Assembly: GCF_900111485.1 (NCBI RefSeq)
Contig: NZ_FOIC01000004.1
Span: 1-64,000, forward strand
DNA: 64,000 bases
Direction: 5' to 3'
From: Natrinema hispanicum
Lineage (GTDB): Archaea; Halobacteriota; Halobacteria; Halobacteriales; Natrialbaceae
The notes under the pieces were generated by a model. The model ran no database searches and was not told the DNA's origin. It saw nothing but the letters and a program-made list of their open reading frames with translations. Below are positions 1 to 7,868 of this stretch, in pieces (the first letter of the stretch is position 1; every line of letters begins with the position of its first letter). The position numbers and the translations under genes were made by a program.

Positions 1-86
1 CGAGATCGATAGACTCGGGATGTACGCACCAAGGCAACGAGGTGTTGAGTCCGCGAGCACTAATCGGCCAAGCCACACACTCATAC
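1..86 (+). rRNA. 23S rRNA, 3' end (partial)
   Basis: The window opens inside the last stretch of a large-subunit rRNA. The segment around 40-75 has the conserved archaeal 23S ending (a GAGCACTAATCGGCC-like stretch). A 5S rRNA follows at the usual short distance on the same strand. The exact 3' end is uncertain by about 10 nt. The 16S and most of the 23S lie outside the window. Confidence 0.88.
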
Positions 87-217
87 ACTACAACTATAAC
101 GCATTGGATCCGTGACGCGGTGAACGGGTCCGGACGCAAACTGGACTACACGTACATGACGGTCTGAGACACACCACCGATTACGGTTTGACGACGGTTC
201 GAGTCCGTCGGTCGGCA

Positions 218-341
218 TTACGGCGGCCACAGCGGCGAGGTGCCTCCCGTACCCATCCCGAACACGGAAGATAAGCTCGCCTGCGTATCGGCAAGTACTG
301 GAGTGGGCGACCCTCTGGGAACGTCAATTCGCCGCCTCCAC
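218..341 (+). rRNA. rrf: 5S rRNA
   Basis: About 124 nt with the archaeal 5S landmarks: a terminal helix formed by GGCGGC near the 5' end and GCCGCC near the 3' end, the conserved CCCGAACACGGAAGATAAGC core, and the GTACTGGAGTG segment. It sits about 130 nt after the 23S end, as expected for the distal part of an rrn operon. End points are accurate to a few bases. Confidence 0.95.
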
Positions 342-520
342 TCATACTCCTCTCCAACGAGTAACTACAACTAGTAGTGCTCTATCTTCCATAGGATTTC
401 ACGGATAGTGGACGATCTCGAGACTGAATCCGACCAGACTAGTCGAGAACCGCACCCAACCATTCCAGCGACAGCACCCAGATAGCAATCCTTAATGATG
501 GTCGGCAGAGACTGGTAGAT

Positions 521-595
521 AGCGGGATGGGATAGCCAGGAGATTCCGGCGGGCTCATAACCCGCAGACCAGTAGTTCAAATCTACTTCCCGCTA
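521..595 (+). tRNA. initiator tRNA-Met (CAU)
   Basis: 75 nt with a complete cloverleaf. The acceptor stem is AGCGGGA paired with TCCCGCT and discriminator A. The anticodon stem is GCGGG/CCCGC around the loop CTCATAA, giving anticodon CAU. The T arm is AGTAG-TTCAAAT-CTACT. The A1:U72 end pair and GC-rich anticodon stem are initiator traits, as in the known haloarchaeal initiator tRNA. The 3' CCA is not encoded. A short T-rich stretch (TTTCTT) follows and may end transcription. The gene lies about 180 nt after 5S, where haloarchaea usually carry tRNA-Cys. Confidence 0.95.
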
Positions 596-1842
596 TTTCT
601 TGACGTTGCGTAAGCTTCGACGCGACTTGGTCGGTAAGTTCCACGGTCATCGGATCAGTATGGATCTAGTTGATGCAGCAGTCTCTACGTAGATCGCGAC
701 GGCATAGTTGGTGAACTCTCACTCCTCGCTGGTGGGTTGATACTAATTACCGTCTTTTTAGACAGGCCCAAGACTTCGCAGTCAGTTCACGCGTTGAGTC
801 ATGTTCGGTTTCTCGAGATGTCTCGAGTCGCTGATGGATGATTTCGTCATCGTCTTTGGCCCACTGAGAGCGCAGAAAGCAGACTTCAAAGGCGGACGTT
901 TTGCCGGCAGATGATCTCGAGGAGCGGTTTCAGTCGAGCGGCCAGTGACGGAGTGCTCGTCCTCCGGGCTGAAGAGCCGAATATCGTGTTCAACAGCACA
1001 CTACTGGCAGAAAGGGCTGAAGCCTGTCTTTGTCGAGCTTTCTTAACTGAATTTTAATCAACAATAATATTACGACTTCAGTTGTGAAACACGTCACAAC
1101 GAGCGGTTTGTATCTCTCGTTAGCCTCAATCAGTACGACTAGTTGTTGGGCCGATAGAAATATACACGGGCGAAAACCCCAATTTGGACTCGAACGGGAG
1201 CACGTTTCTACAGCCCTTCGGCCTGGGTATCTCCAGTTCACGAACCTCGCTTACGCGAGATCCGTTACTGAGCCTTCTCACTCGGCCACCATGGTGGTCA
1301 AGTTATGGGCCGTGTTGGTCTCCTTGGAGGCGTTCACCTTGTTTCCGTGTTACCGGAGCCTTGGTTATACCTCTAACTCGACTTTTTTGTCCTGTATGGA
1401 CATTCGAGTCGAGTCGTCCGGTGAATCCTCGTGGCTTCGCCCGACACCCCATGCTATGTTGTCCCGTAGCATAAGTCTTTGTAAGTACAAGCTGGCGACT
1501 ATGTTCAGACGAAGCCGTACGTTCGGTCTCACATCTCGCGTGATCTGATGGGAGGATAACTGACTCCGATCCATCAGTGCGCTACTGCGGTTGGATGTCC
1601 ACAATCGCGAGCATATCTGCTTACAGCGCTATTACGCGGAAGATCACCGAGAGAAAGCGATGTGACTCAATGCAGAATACACGAGGTCGCTGCTGACCGG
1701 GATGACGTCAGTGTTCGACCTCAACCGATCGTCCCTGATGCCTGAACAGTAGTCCGTCAGGATCACCTATGACTTCATTATATGTGTTTATAGTACATTA
1801 ATTCCTAATATTTATGCGGCTGTCGAACGATCGGTAACATGT
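596..1842. other. 1.25-kb stretch without a supportable gene
   Basis: Short open frames occur on both strands but are interrupted, carry no motif I recognise and lack the acidic, GC-rich third-position pattern of the real genes nearby. The segment 1035-1085 is AT-rich. I see no tRNA, no IS ends and no array. It reads as decayed DNA downstream of the rRNA operon. Small RNAs cannot be excluded. Confidence 0.5.
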
Positions 1843-1992
1843 ATGTACGACATCAAGGGTGGTTCTGATACTGCATCGACATACGAGTGTTTGATTTGTG
1901 GCGAGATTGTTACCTCCGATAGCCGAGCCGAGAAATGCGCTCGTTGTGGGCGTACGAACACTTTCCAAAATCGGGCTCTGTCGCTCGAATAA
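1843..1992 (+). CDS. rubrerythrin-like zinc-ribbon miniprotein (DUF7129-type)
   Basis: 49 residues with two zinc-knuckle pairs: CLIC at residues 17-20 and CARC at 36-39. This is the rubredoxin-like knuckle seen in small haloarchaeal 'rubrerythrin-like domain' proteins. It probably binds one Zn or Fe and may act in protein contacts or redox sensing; no catalytic domain is present. A TATA-like element (TAATATTTA, about 1806-1814) lies roughly 30 nt before the ATG, which fits a leaderless transcript. An overlapping ATG four bases earlier is in another frame and closes differently. The gene is intact although the next gene downstream is a wreck. The exact role is unknown. Confidence 0.75.
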   Translation: MYDIKGGSDTASTYECLICGEIVTSDSRAEKCARCGRTNTFQNRALSLE

Positions 1993-2051
1993 CCGCTATC
2001 TCATCCAACGGAAGGGCTGTCATCTATACATCCCCAACGACAGTCAAAAGT

Positions 2052-2930
2052 ACGGTTTCTCAGCCAGACGACAATGCGGAAGCCACATCAGCAGTTGCAA
2101 CGGCTCGACGATGCCTCGAGCACGCTGTAACGCACCTCGATACTGATCCGAACAGTATTGAACGCCTCGAACACCCGGCAGCCGTCCACGAGGTAACGGT
2201 CCCGGCCGAACGCGAATGGCATAGTCGACGTATTCATTGGCTATCGCGCGCGCCACGACAGCGTTCGCGTCCGTACAAGGGAGGATTACGCTATCATCCG
2301 GGAGTCACTCGCGAGGAGTGGATCGGTCTCTTGATGTGGATAACGTTGAAGTGTGCGGTGAGAGATCCGCCGTTCGACGGCGCAAAAGACAGTGTCGTCG
2401 ACCCGAAAGAGCTGAGAACGTCCGAAAAAGAGCGTCTTACCAGGCGAGCACTCATTGCTCGCGAAGCCTGTGACTACGACGATCCGCTTGAGGAGACGAT
2501 CGTCGCCGTATAGGGGTTCGGAAGTGTCGGTGTGAACGCGACCCGGCTGCTCGACGAGCGGGGTGCGGCCGTCGTCGCGGTCAGTGACGTCAACGGAGCG
2601 GCCTCCAATCCAGCGGGGCTCGATCCGCAGATGATCCTGTCACATGACGAGGAACCAGAGGCTGTCACTGACTACGCCGAGAAGACGATCGATACCGACG
2701 AACTGCTCGCATTAGACGTTGATCTTCTGATTGTTGCAGCCAGTGGTGACGTTTACCGAAGGCCCCCTACTTCAGGTGGCTCCAAGATGCCAATCGGCGG
2801 TTGTGGTCGTTCGAGGAAGGACAGGACGAGGTCGAAACGAGAGATGTGACGTGGCGAGATGCGACATCCATCGTGGCACTCTCGCGGTTGGTTGACGCCC
2901 AGCCAATCGGGGTCTCTGACCGTAATTGCA
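2052..2930 (+). pseudogene. gdhA: glutamate dehydrogenase pseudogene
   Basis: Remains of an NAD(P)-dependent glutamate dehydrogenase (normally about 420-440 aa, glutamate to 2-oxoglutarate plus ammonium). Recognisable blocks in order are the N-terminal helix region; RPYKGGLRYHPGVT (about 2265-2310); KCAV..PFDGAK (about 2350-2390); the Rossmann block GFGSVG...AVSDVNG (2514-2600); and the C-terminal part YFRWLQDANRRLWS and DVTWRDA (2768-2900). Several lesions are visible. The stretch encoding FIGYRARHDSVR at 2222-2270 lies in another frame. About 70 codons of the catalytic domain are missing before the Rossmann block. The codon before GFGSVG, normally CAG for Gln, is TAG (2511-2513). The segment between about 2755 and 2768 has lost over 100 codons and shifts frame. 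It cannot make an active enzyme. Confidence 0.88.
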
Positions 2931-3199
2931 GAGATTCAAAGAGAATCGCTGATCCGGCAGGGGCAGGACGAATCTGACACTCTCTTAGATAGTCTACTGT
3001 CGATCACGTGGACTGCTGGTTGGCGGTTGGGTTACAGGATCTCCGGTCGACGAGGAAAACAAATCGTGTCAGCAGCGGCGTAATAGAGCGTGATAGTACT
3101 ATACTGTGCGAACACGCCCGGTAACTCTCTTTTGAATGGCCGGTAGTTTCGGACAGGAAGCCTGAATGGACGCGAACAGTCACATCGAGCGTTCGGATC

Positions 3200-3240
3200 G
3201 GAGAAACAGTAGCTCGAGTGGGAGAAACAGTAGCCCGAGT
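3200..3240 (+). repeat. 21-bp tandem repeat, two copies
   Basis: Two adjacent copies of GGAGAAACAGTAGCTCGAGT (3200-3220 and 3221-3240), differing at one base (CTCG versus CCCG). They run into an AT-rich box (TATTTATT, 3239-3246), about 90 nt before the Gln-rich gene. They may be a duplicated regulatory element or a slippage duplication. Confidence 0.7.
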
Positions 3241-3272
3241 ATTTATTGGGGCGGCTGGACGGGTCACAATAC

Positions 3273-3312
3273 CCTACGAGGCAGCGCGCTACCGGATCTC
3301 CGGCCTCGTAGG
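3273..3312 (+). promoter_or_regulatory. 10-bp inverted repeat in the leader of the Gln-rich gene
   Basis: CCTACGAGGC (3273-3282) is perfectly complementary to GCCTCGTAGG (3303-3312) with a 20-nt loop. The right arm ends 22 nt before the ATG at 3335. If the upstream AT-rich box at 3239 is the promoter, the hairpin would form in the 5' untranslated RNA, which is unusual in a genome dominated by leaderless transcripts. Confidence 0.5.
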
Positions 3313-3334
3313 TGACGACCCCATCCAGAGAACC

Positions 3335-3886
3335 ATGTCACACCAACAGCCGTCGCAACAGCCAATGGAACAGCCAACGCAACAGCGAACCCGACGCCAG
3401 CGGACGCCGCAACAGGCCGGGCGGCAGTATCAACAGCAGCAACCGCAGCAACAGACTGGACAACAATACCAACAGCAGCCCCGGTCGTTCGATCAGGCCG
3501 TCCCGCAACAGGTCTCGCAGGCGATCCACCAACTCGAGGAACTCGAGTCGGACGCCGAGTGGGCACACGGGCAGGCGATGAAAGCCGGCGATCGGTTCAC
3601 ATCCGGGATGCTGGCTGACCTTACCCAGATTATTCACCTGCAGAAGACCCTTCTCCTGCGGCAATCCGACTTGGCACAGACGTTCGGCCAGTGTACACAG
3701 CAAGCACTCCAGCAAAGTGCCCAGCAACTCCAGCAGTCCGAGGCACCGGGTGTCCAACAGGTGATCCAGCAAGCCCAGCAGATCACTCAGACGATCCACC
3801 AGGCGAGCCAGCAGGCCACACAGCAAGGCCAGTCACAGCAGATGGGCCAACCGCAGTCACCACAAGGCGGTGGCCAGCCCTTCTAA
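3335..3886 (+). CDS. glutamine-rich low-complexity protein
   Basis: 183 residues, and I recognise no enzyme family. Residues 1-75 are almost only Gln, Pro, Arg, Thr and Ser with QQQ runs and a repeated GxQYQQQ block. Residues 80-130 form a more ordinary helical stretch (FDQAVPQQVSQAIHQLEELE, then an amphipathic helix). Residues 130-183 are again Gln-rich with QQxxQQ spacing and a Gly-Gln tail. No signal peptide or membrane segment is present. Net charge is much less acidic than haloarchaeal norms. I chose the ATG at 3335 because the frame upstream of it crosses the inverted repeat and looks non-coding. The composition suggests a self-associating or spore-coat-like protein, as in bacterial Gln-rich coat proteins; that is inference only. 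Confidence 0.75.
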   Translation: MSHQQPSQQPMEQPTQQRTRRQRTPQQAGRQYQQQQPQQQTGQQYQQQPRSFDQAVPQQVSQAIHQLEELESDAEWAHGQAMKAGDRFTSGMLADLTQIIHLQKTLLLRQSDLAQTFGQCTQQALQQSAQQLQQSEAPGVQQVIQQAQQITQTIHQASQQATQQGQSQQMGQPQSPQGGGQPF

Positions 3887-3906
3887 GAACTGGGTACCTT
3901 AACACG

Positions 3907-3927
3907 CCCTCGCAATCCTTGCGAGGG
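3907..3927 (+). terminator. hairpin terminator after the Gln-rich gene
   Basis: CCCTCGCAA (3907-3915), loop TCC, TTGCGAGGG (3919-3927): a perfect 9-bp stem 20 nt after the stop codon, followed by an AT-rich stretch (AATTTGATG). Position and structure fit a transcription end for the plus-strand gene. Confidence 0.6.
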
Positions 3928-4046
3928 AATTTGATGTACGGTATGGAAAACCGATATCCTCCACTTCAATCCATTTCTTGACGGTCGTCTCGAGCTCCGT
4001 CGTGTCGAAAGCACCACTGGATCCGCCAACCGGAGAAACAGCATCC

Positions 4047-4415
4047 CTACCGGAGTTTCCAGAGCAACGAGCGCAGTTTGTACCCGAGCGAACCGCTCTG
4101 ATAGCCAGTCCACCCGCTTATGCCACCCAACAGCGTCGCTGCATCGTACCCCTCGTCGACGAGGAGACTCGTTGCTCGTTTGGCAACCATACCCATTTTA
4201 CACACGACGACAACGTCTCGCTCGTGTGGGATTTCCCCGAGTCGATCGCGAAGCGCGGACTCGTCGCCGTGGCGCAACTCTTGATAGACCGGTACGTTAT
4301 GACTGCCCTCGATTGCGTTCGTCTGATAGTCCGACCGTGGACGAATATCGAGGATGAACGGTTCGTCTCCCGACTCGAAGCGGGCTGCCAGTTCGGCTGG
4401 ACGGATGCGACTCAT
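4047..4415 (-). CDS. single-domain rhodanese (sulfurtransferase)
   Basis: 122 residues, one rhodanese fold in the cytoplasm. It has the usual LDIRPRSDYQTNAIEGSHNVP entrance (DxR and G-H blocks) and an active-site loop CKMGMVAKRA with Cys72, which would carry the persulfide. The C-terminus GGISGWTGY matches the family ending. It could move sulfane sulfur between thiosulfate or persulfides and acceptors. The start at 4415 removes nine upstream codons that are unlike the family. The gene lies 39 nt downstream of the chemotaxis transducer on the same strand and is possibly co-transcribed with it. Substrate cannot be read from sequence. Confidence 0.9.
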   Translation of the reverse strand: MSRIRPAELAARFESGDEPFILDIRPRSDYQTNAIEGSHNVPVYQELRHGDESALRDRLGEIPHERDVVVVCKMGMVAKRATSLLVDEGYDAATLLGGISGWTGYQSGSLGYKLRSLLWKLR

Positions 4416-4454
4416 CACTGCTATATTGTGCCGAAAACACAAAACCGTGGTGGT

Positions 4455-5972
4455 TCAGGCGTCGGTCGGGAAGACGCTGGCGGCTGCTGTGTCGGTTTCG
4501 AAATAGCGGAGTGCCTGCGAGAGGCGTGTCGCTTGGTTGCTGAGCTGTTCAGCACTCGTCGACACCTCGGTCAGCGCCGTCGTCTGTTCTTCGGCTGCAG
4601 CGGCGACGCTTTCAGCACCCGTGCTCGTCGATTCGGAGATCGCTGCGACGTCGTCGACCATCGCGACGACCTCCTGAGTCGAGGCCGCCTGCGCTTCGCT
4701 GGCTGCCGAAATCTCTTGGATTCCAACGTTGGTCTCCTCGGCGAGCTCGGTGATCGAAGCGAGCGCGGCGACGGCTTCTTGGACCTGCTCGCTGGCGTCT
4801 TTGATACCGGCGTTCGTGCGCTCGACTTCGGCAGTGGACGCCTCAGTCCGATCGCGGATCGCCTCGAGGCGGGCCTCGGCCTTCTCGGCTGCCTCTGCGG
4901 CGTCTTCGGAGAGCGTTTTGACTTCCGTCGCGACGGCGGAAAAGCCGTCATCGCCGCTAGCACCCGTCGCGCGGGAGACCTCGATGTTCGCGTTCAGCGC
5001 TAGCATGTTGGTCTGGCGTGCGATCTCAGAGATCGTGTTGATCAGCTCGTCGATCTGCTGGACCTCGTCCTCGAGACGGTGCATCTCGGCGACGGCGTCG
5101 GCGGCTTCGGCTTCGATCTCGTCCATGGCAGTGATCGCCGTCTGAGCTGCTTCTTTCCCTTCCTTCCCGGTGTCAACGGTTCGTTCGGCAATCTCGGCGA
5201 CCTCGTTCGAGGAGACGGCGATCTCCTCGGTCGTCGTCGACAGCGAGTCGAGTTCCGTGGTGACCGAGCGGAGGTACTCGTGTTGCTGGTCGGCACCGTC
5301 GGCGATTTCCTGGATCGACGTAGAGACCTGCTCGGAAGCCGAGTGTACTTCTTCGGCACTGGACGTCACTGATTCGGATGCGGCGGCAACGTCCTGTGCG
5401 AACGCCATGAGGTCCTCGGTGGTCGACTCGAGTTTGGCGAGCATGTCGTTGAACTCGCGTGCGATCTCGGCCATCGCTTCGTTCTCGCTGTCGGGGTCAA
5501 GTCGCTGTGTCAGATCGCCGGCCGCACACGCCTGCATGACGGTTGCGTACTCGTCGGCTTTCTGCTCTAAGTGCTGGTTGAGCTGGTCCGTTTCTTCGCG
5601 AAGCGTGACTGCCTCCTGGCGCGCTTGTTCGACCTCTTCGATTTTTGTCTGGAGGGACTCGTTTTTATCCTGAAGGTCGTTGACCGTCATCAGTCCCACG
5701 TTGATCACGAGCAGGACGAACACAGCGCCAAACAGGAAGACGAACCCTGTCAGCAGCTGGAAGAAGAGTTCCTGACCGCTGAACGCGATCCACAGGGCGG
5801 CGACATAGCCCAGCAGGAAAAATACCATCAGCGCGAGGAGCCCCCGCCACCGTCGGCGGTAGCTTTCTTCGTTTAGTCGCAGGAACAGCCGCCGGGCATA
5901 CAGAATCGAGCCGAACATCACGAGTGTCCCAGCGGCGATAAGCCCGAGTACAATCATCGATACTGCGGCCAT
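4455..5972 (-). CDS. methyl-accepting chemotaxis transducer with three membrane segments and no external domain
   Basis: 505 residues. Membrane segments are at about 4-24, 44-64 and 71-95. A coiled coil and HAMP-like region follow (about 100-190, including GDLTQRLDPDSENEAM), then the cytoplasmic signalling domain with the hairpin tip region SRATGASGDDGFSAVATEVK near residue 330. C-terminal repeats rich in Glu, Ala and Ser offer methylation sites. There is no extracellular sensor, so the input is probably sensed in the membrane or cytoplasm, as for the membrane-potential transducer type in Halobacterium or by a partner protein. The ATG at 5972 is preferred over a GTG two codons upstream. The rhodanese gene follows on the same strand. 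Confidence 0.92.
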   Translation of the reverse strand: MAAVSMIVLGLIAAGTLVMFGSILYARRLFLRLNEESYRRRWRGLLALMVFFLLGYVAALWIAFSGQELFFQLLTGFVFLFGAVFVLLVINVGLMTVNDLQDKNESLQTKIEEVEQARQEAVTLREETDQLNQHLEQKADEYATVMQACAAGDLTQRLDPDSENEAMAEIAREFNDMLAKLESTTEDLMAFAQDVAAASESVTSSAEEVHSASEQVSTSIQEIADGADQQHEYLRSVTTELDSLSTTTEEIAVSSNEVAEIAERTVDTGKEGKEAAQTAITAMDEIEAEAADAVAEMHRLEDEVQQIDELINTISEIARQTNMLALNANIEVSRATGASGDDGFSAVATEVKTLSEDAAEAAEKAEARLEAIRDRTEASTAEVERTNAGIKDASEQVQEAVAALASITELAEETNVGIQEISAASEAQAASTQEVVAMVDDVAAISESTSTGAESVAAAAEEQTTALTEVSTSAEQLSNQATRLSQALRYFETDTAAASVFPTDA

Positions 5973-6306
5973 TAGCACCCACCTGTGTCTGTGCTGTTCG
6001 CGTGGCTGAACTGCCGGTTCCAGGTCGACGAATCCGTGGTTCTATGTGGTTTTCGCGTCATCGGTCTCTGAAGTGATCCGCTTCGAAAGAACGAACGCGT
6101 CTCATCGTTGGCTTCGATCGCTGTCCTGTCTGGAAACTGGAACTGCGTGTCTCGCAGGCCGTCCGTTTCGAAGCCATCTCTTTCTTTCGAATATGGTGAC
6201 ATTCAGTCAATGAAACTATTTAATGGTAACGCAACCTCCTGTTGTCTCTCGAGTATGGTGCGAAATTCGCTACACCGGTGTGTGGCCTACAGGATACTCT
6301 CGGCCG
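5973..6306. other. intergenic region upstream of the transducer
   Basis: About 330 bases hold the transducer promoter region and an AT-rich stretch (ACTATTTAATGG near 6210-6225). Open frames on both strands lack recognisable protein features. I see no repeats or RNA gene. Confidence 0.4.
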
Positions 6307-6552
6307 TTATCCGCCGTACTTTCGATACCAGACTCGAGCCCCAACGGGCGACGCACCTGCCTCGAGATCCAATCTGCGCACGACCAACTCCCGGATCGCA
6401 GTCGTGACGACGAGTTCGATCGTGTCGCCCGCATCGGTCTGCACCTCGAAGACGGAGTGGCCATCCCGTTCGCTGATACGTTCGATCGTTCCGACAGACC
6501 ACCGCTCGATGTCGTGAGTCGGTTTCCGGGCGTGGATTCGATCGTGCGTCAT
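6307..6552 (-). CDS. small conserved haloarchaeal protein
   Basis: 81 residues of unknown function. The body (SVGTIERISERDGHSVFEVQ, then DAGDTIELVVTTAIRELVV) looks like a small beta-barrel of the SH3 or OB kind, with a basic C-terminus ending ARVWYRKYGG. No cysteines, signal or membrane segment. The ATG at 6552 is used instead of an upstream TTG. It follows the isocitrate lyase-family gene on the same strand by 96 nt. Composition and codon use fit a real gene, and similar short proteins are common in this class. No role is assigned. Confidence 0.6.
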   Translation of the reverse strand: MTHDRIHARKPTHDIERWSVGTIERISERDGHSVFEVQTDAGDTIELVVTTAIRELVVRRLDLEAGASPVGARVWYRKYGG

Positions 6553-6648
6553 AGACAATGGGATGTCGGCAAAGCAGTTGAGGATAGCGCCCCCGTGGGC
6601 GTTGTTCGCTTCGCCGATCCGGACACCCCGTTCGATTCGAGCGACCGG

Positions 6649-7596
6649 CTATTCGGACTCGAGGTCGTCCCCGAGTGAATCCTCGTATTTGTCCTGTGCC
6701 TCGTCGGGGAGATACTGCCGTTCCCACTCGACGACCTCGGGAAAGCCCGAGAACTCGTGGAGGGTCCCGACGGGCTGGGCGTTGAACGTGTCGTCGATGT
6801 CTCGCATCGCCGCCACGGGGTCGTCCGCGAAGGTACTGAGATCCGCGTAGACGTTCGCGATCGTCGATAGCATCGACGTAATGGGGAACAACACGATGTC
6901 GAAGCCCCACTCCTCGAGCGACCCGAGGTCGACGTACGGCGAGGAGCCGAGATCACCGACGAAGTTGTAGACGATCGGCCCGTCGACTTCCCGGCCGATG
7001 CGTTCGAGTTCCGACTCGTCGGTCGGCCCTTCGACGAACGCGACGTCGGCACCGGCCGCGAGGAAGTCGTTGGCGCGGCCGATCGCTTCGTCGAGCGAGC
7101 CGTCACCCGTGCCGCGGGCGTCGGTACGGGCGATGAGGACGAAATCCTCGGCGCGATCGTCCCGAACGTCAGCTGCGGCTTCAATTTTGCCGATCGCTTC
7201 TTCTCGGGGGATGACCTGTCGGCCCTTCGTATGGCCACAGCGTTTCGGGAACGTCTGGTCTTCGATGTGGATCGCGCCGACGCCGGCTTTGATGTACTCG
7301 CGAACCGTCCGGATGACGTTCGTGGCGTTGCCGTAGCCGTTGTCGGAATCAGCGATCAGCGGCACATCGATTCGCTCCTGGATGTTTGCAGCGTTTTCGA
7401 TCATTTCCGGCATCGTGATGAAGCCAGCGTCGGGATAGCCGGTCTTCGACAGCGAAGTGCCGTAGCCGGTCATGTAGATGGCGTTAAAGCCGATGGAATC
7501 GGCGACGGCGGCGGTAAGTGGGTCGTGGACGCCGGGACAGACCAGGAGTTCGTCGCGCTCGAGAGACGTTCGGAGCGTGGCACCGGAGTCGGTCAT
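6649..7596 (-). CDS. isocitrate lyase/PEP mutase superfamily enzyme (2-methylisocitrate lyase-like)
   Basis: 315 residues, a single TIM-barrel enzyme of the ICL/PEPM superfamily. Visible landmarks are the start LLVCPGVHDPLTAAVADSIG, the substrate and Mg site ADSDNGYG (Asp83, Asp85), EDQ at 112-114, and the catalytic KRCGH with Cys120. Lyases keep this Cys in the KxCGH loop, whereas PEP mutases and oxaloacetate hydrolases differ there. It probably splits isocitrate or 2-methylisocitrate to succinate plus glyoxylate or pyruvate. The length (about 300 aa) is closer to PrpB and to the short haloarchaeal isocitrate lyase than to bacterial AceA (about 430 aa). No malate synthase or methylcitrate gene lies next to it, so the substrate stays open. 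Confidence 0.85.
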   Translation of the reverse strand: MTDSGATLRTSLERDELLVCPGVHDPLTAAVADSIGFNAIYMTGYGTSLSKTGYPDAGFITMPEMIENAANIQERIDVPLIADSDNGYGNATNVIRTVREYIKAGVGAIHIEDQTFPKRCGHTKGRQVIPREEAIGKIEAAADVRDDRAEDFVLIARTDARGTGDGSLDEAIGRANDFLAAGADVAFVEGPTDESELERIGREVDGPIVYNFVGDLGSSPYVDLGSLEEWGFDIVLFPITSMLSTIANVYADLSTFADDPVAAMRDIDDTFNAQPVGTLHEFSGFPEVVEWERQYLPDEAQDKYEDSLGDDLESE

Positions 7597-7602
7597 GGCT
7601 GA

Positions 7603-7866
7603 TCACATGGTGGTCGCAGCGAAGTCGGTGTCGATGCAGGTCGTCTCGCGTTGGTGTAGGTATACATTCTCGGAGAGGGAGTCGAGAACGATCTCGGTTG
7701 TGACAACATCGTCGTATTTCGCGTCAATGTCGAAGGGGGTCGTGCGGTGTGGTCCCTCGGCGCAGTCACCGACCGCGTCGGCGGGAACGATGGTCCGATA
7801 GCCGTACTGGAGGCTGTCGACTGCCGCTCGAGCGAGGGCCACCATACATGTAAACCGGCTCGCATC
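7603..7866 (-). pseudogene. isochorismatase-family hydrolase, C-terminal remnant
   Basis: About 87 codons match only the second half of a cysteine hydrolase of the isochorismatase fold: a helix [20 protein letters not shown], then the strand [10 protein letters not shown], then [16 protein letters not shown]. The N-terminal half with the catalytic Asp and Lys is absent, because the histidine kinase gene starts on the opposite strand at that point. The Cys in the helix may be the nucleophile equivalent. With half the fold missing it is most likely a relic. The break coincides with the start of the neighbouring kinase gene, which suggests a rearrangement there. Confidence 0.6.
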
Positions 7867-7868
7867 CA

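Noticed and set aside
342-520. Possible tRNA-Cys after 5S
   Set aside because: No cloverleaf with a GCA anticodon can be drawn there.
1084-1548. Open frame of 154 codons on the plus strand in the empty region
   Set aside because: Composition is not acidic, overlapping frames on both strands are equally open, no motif and no plausible promoter or start.
3335-3886. Gln-rich repeats as a CRISPR array or microsatellite
   Set aside because: The repeats are codon-level, irregular in spacing and keep one open frame with a start and a stop.
3978-5003. Long plus-strand frame opposite the rhodanese and transducer genes
   Set aside because: It is the mirror of two clear minus-strand genes. High GC at third positions creates long open frames on the opposite strand.
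6287-7238. Frames overlapping the isocitrate lyase-family gene on the same strand
   Set aside because: Arg/Ser-rich shadow translations; the other frame has all family motifs.
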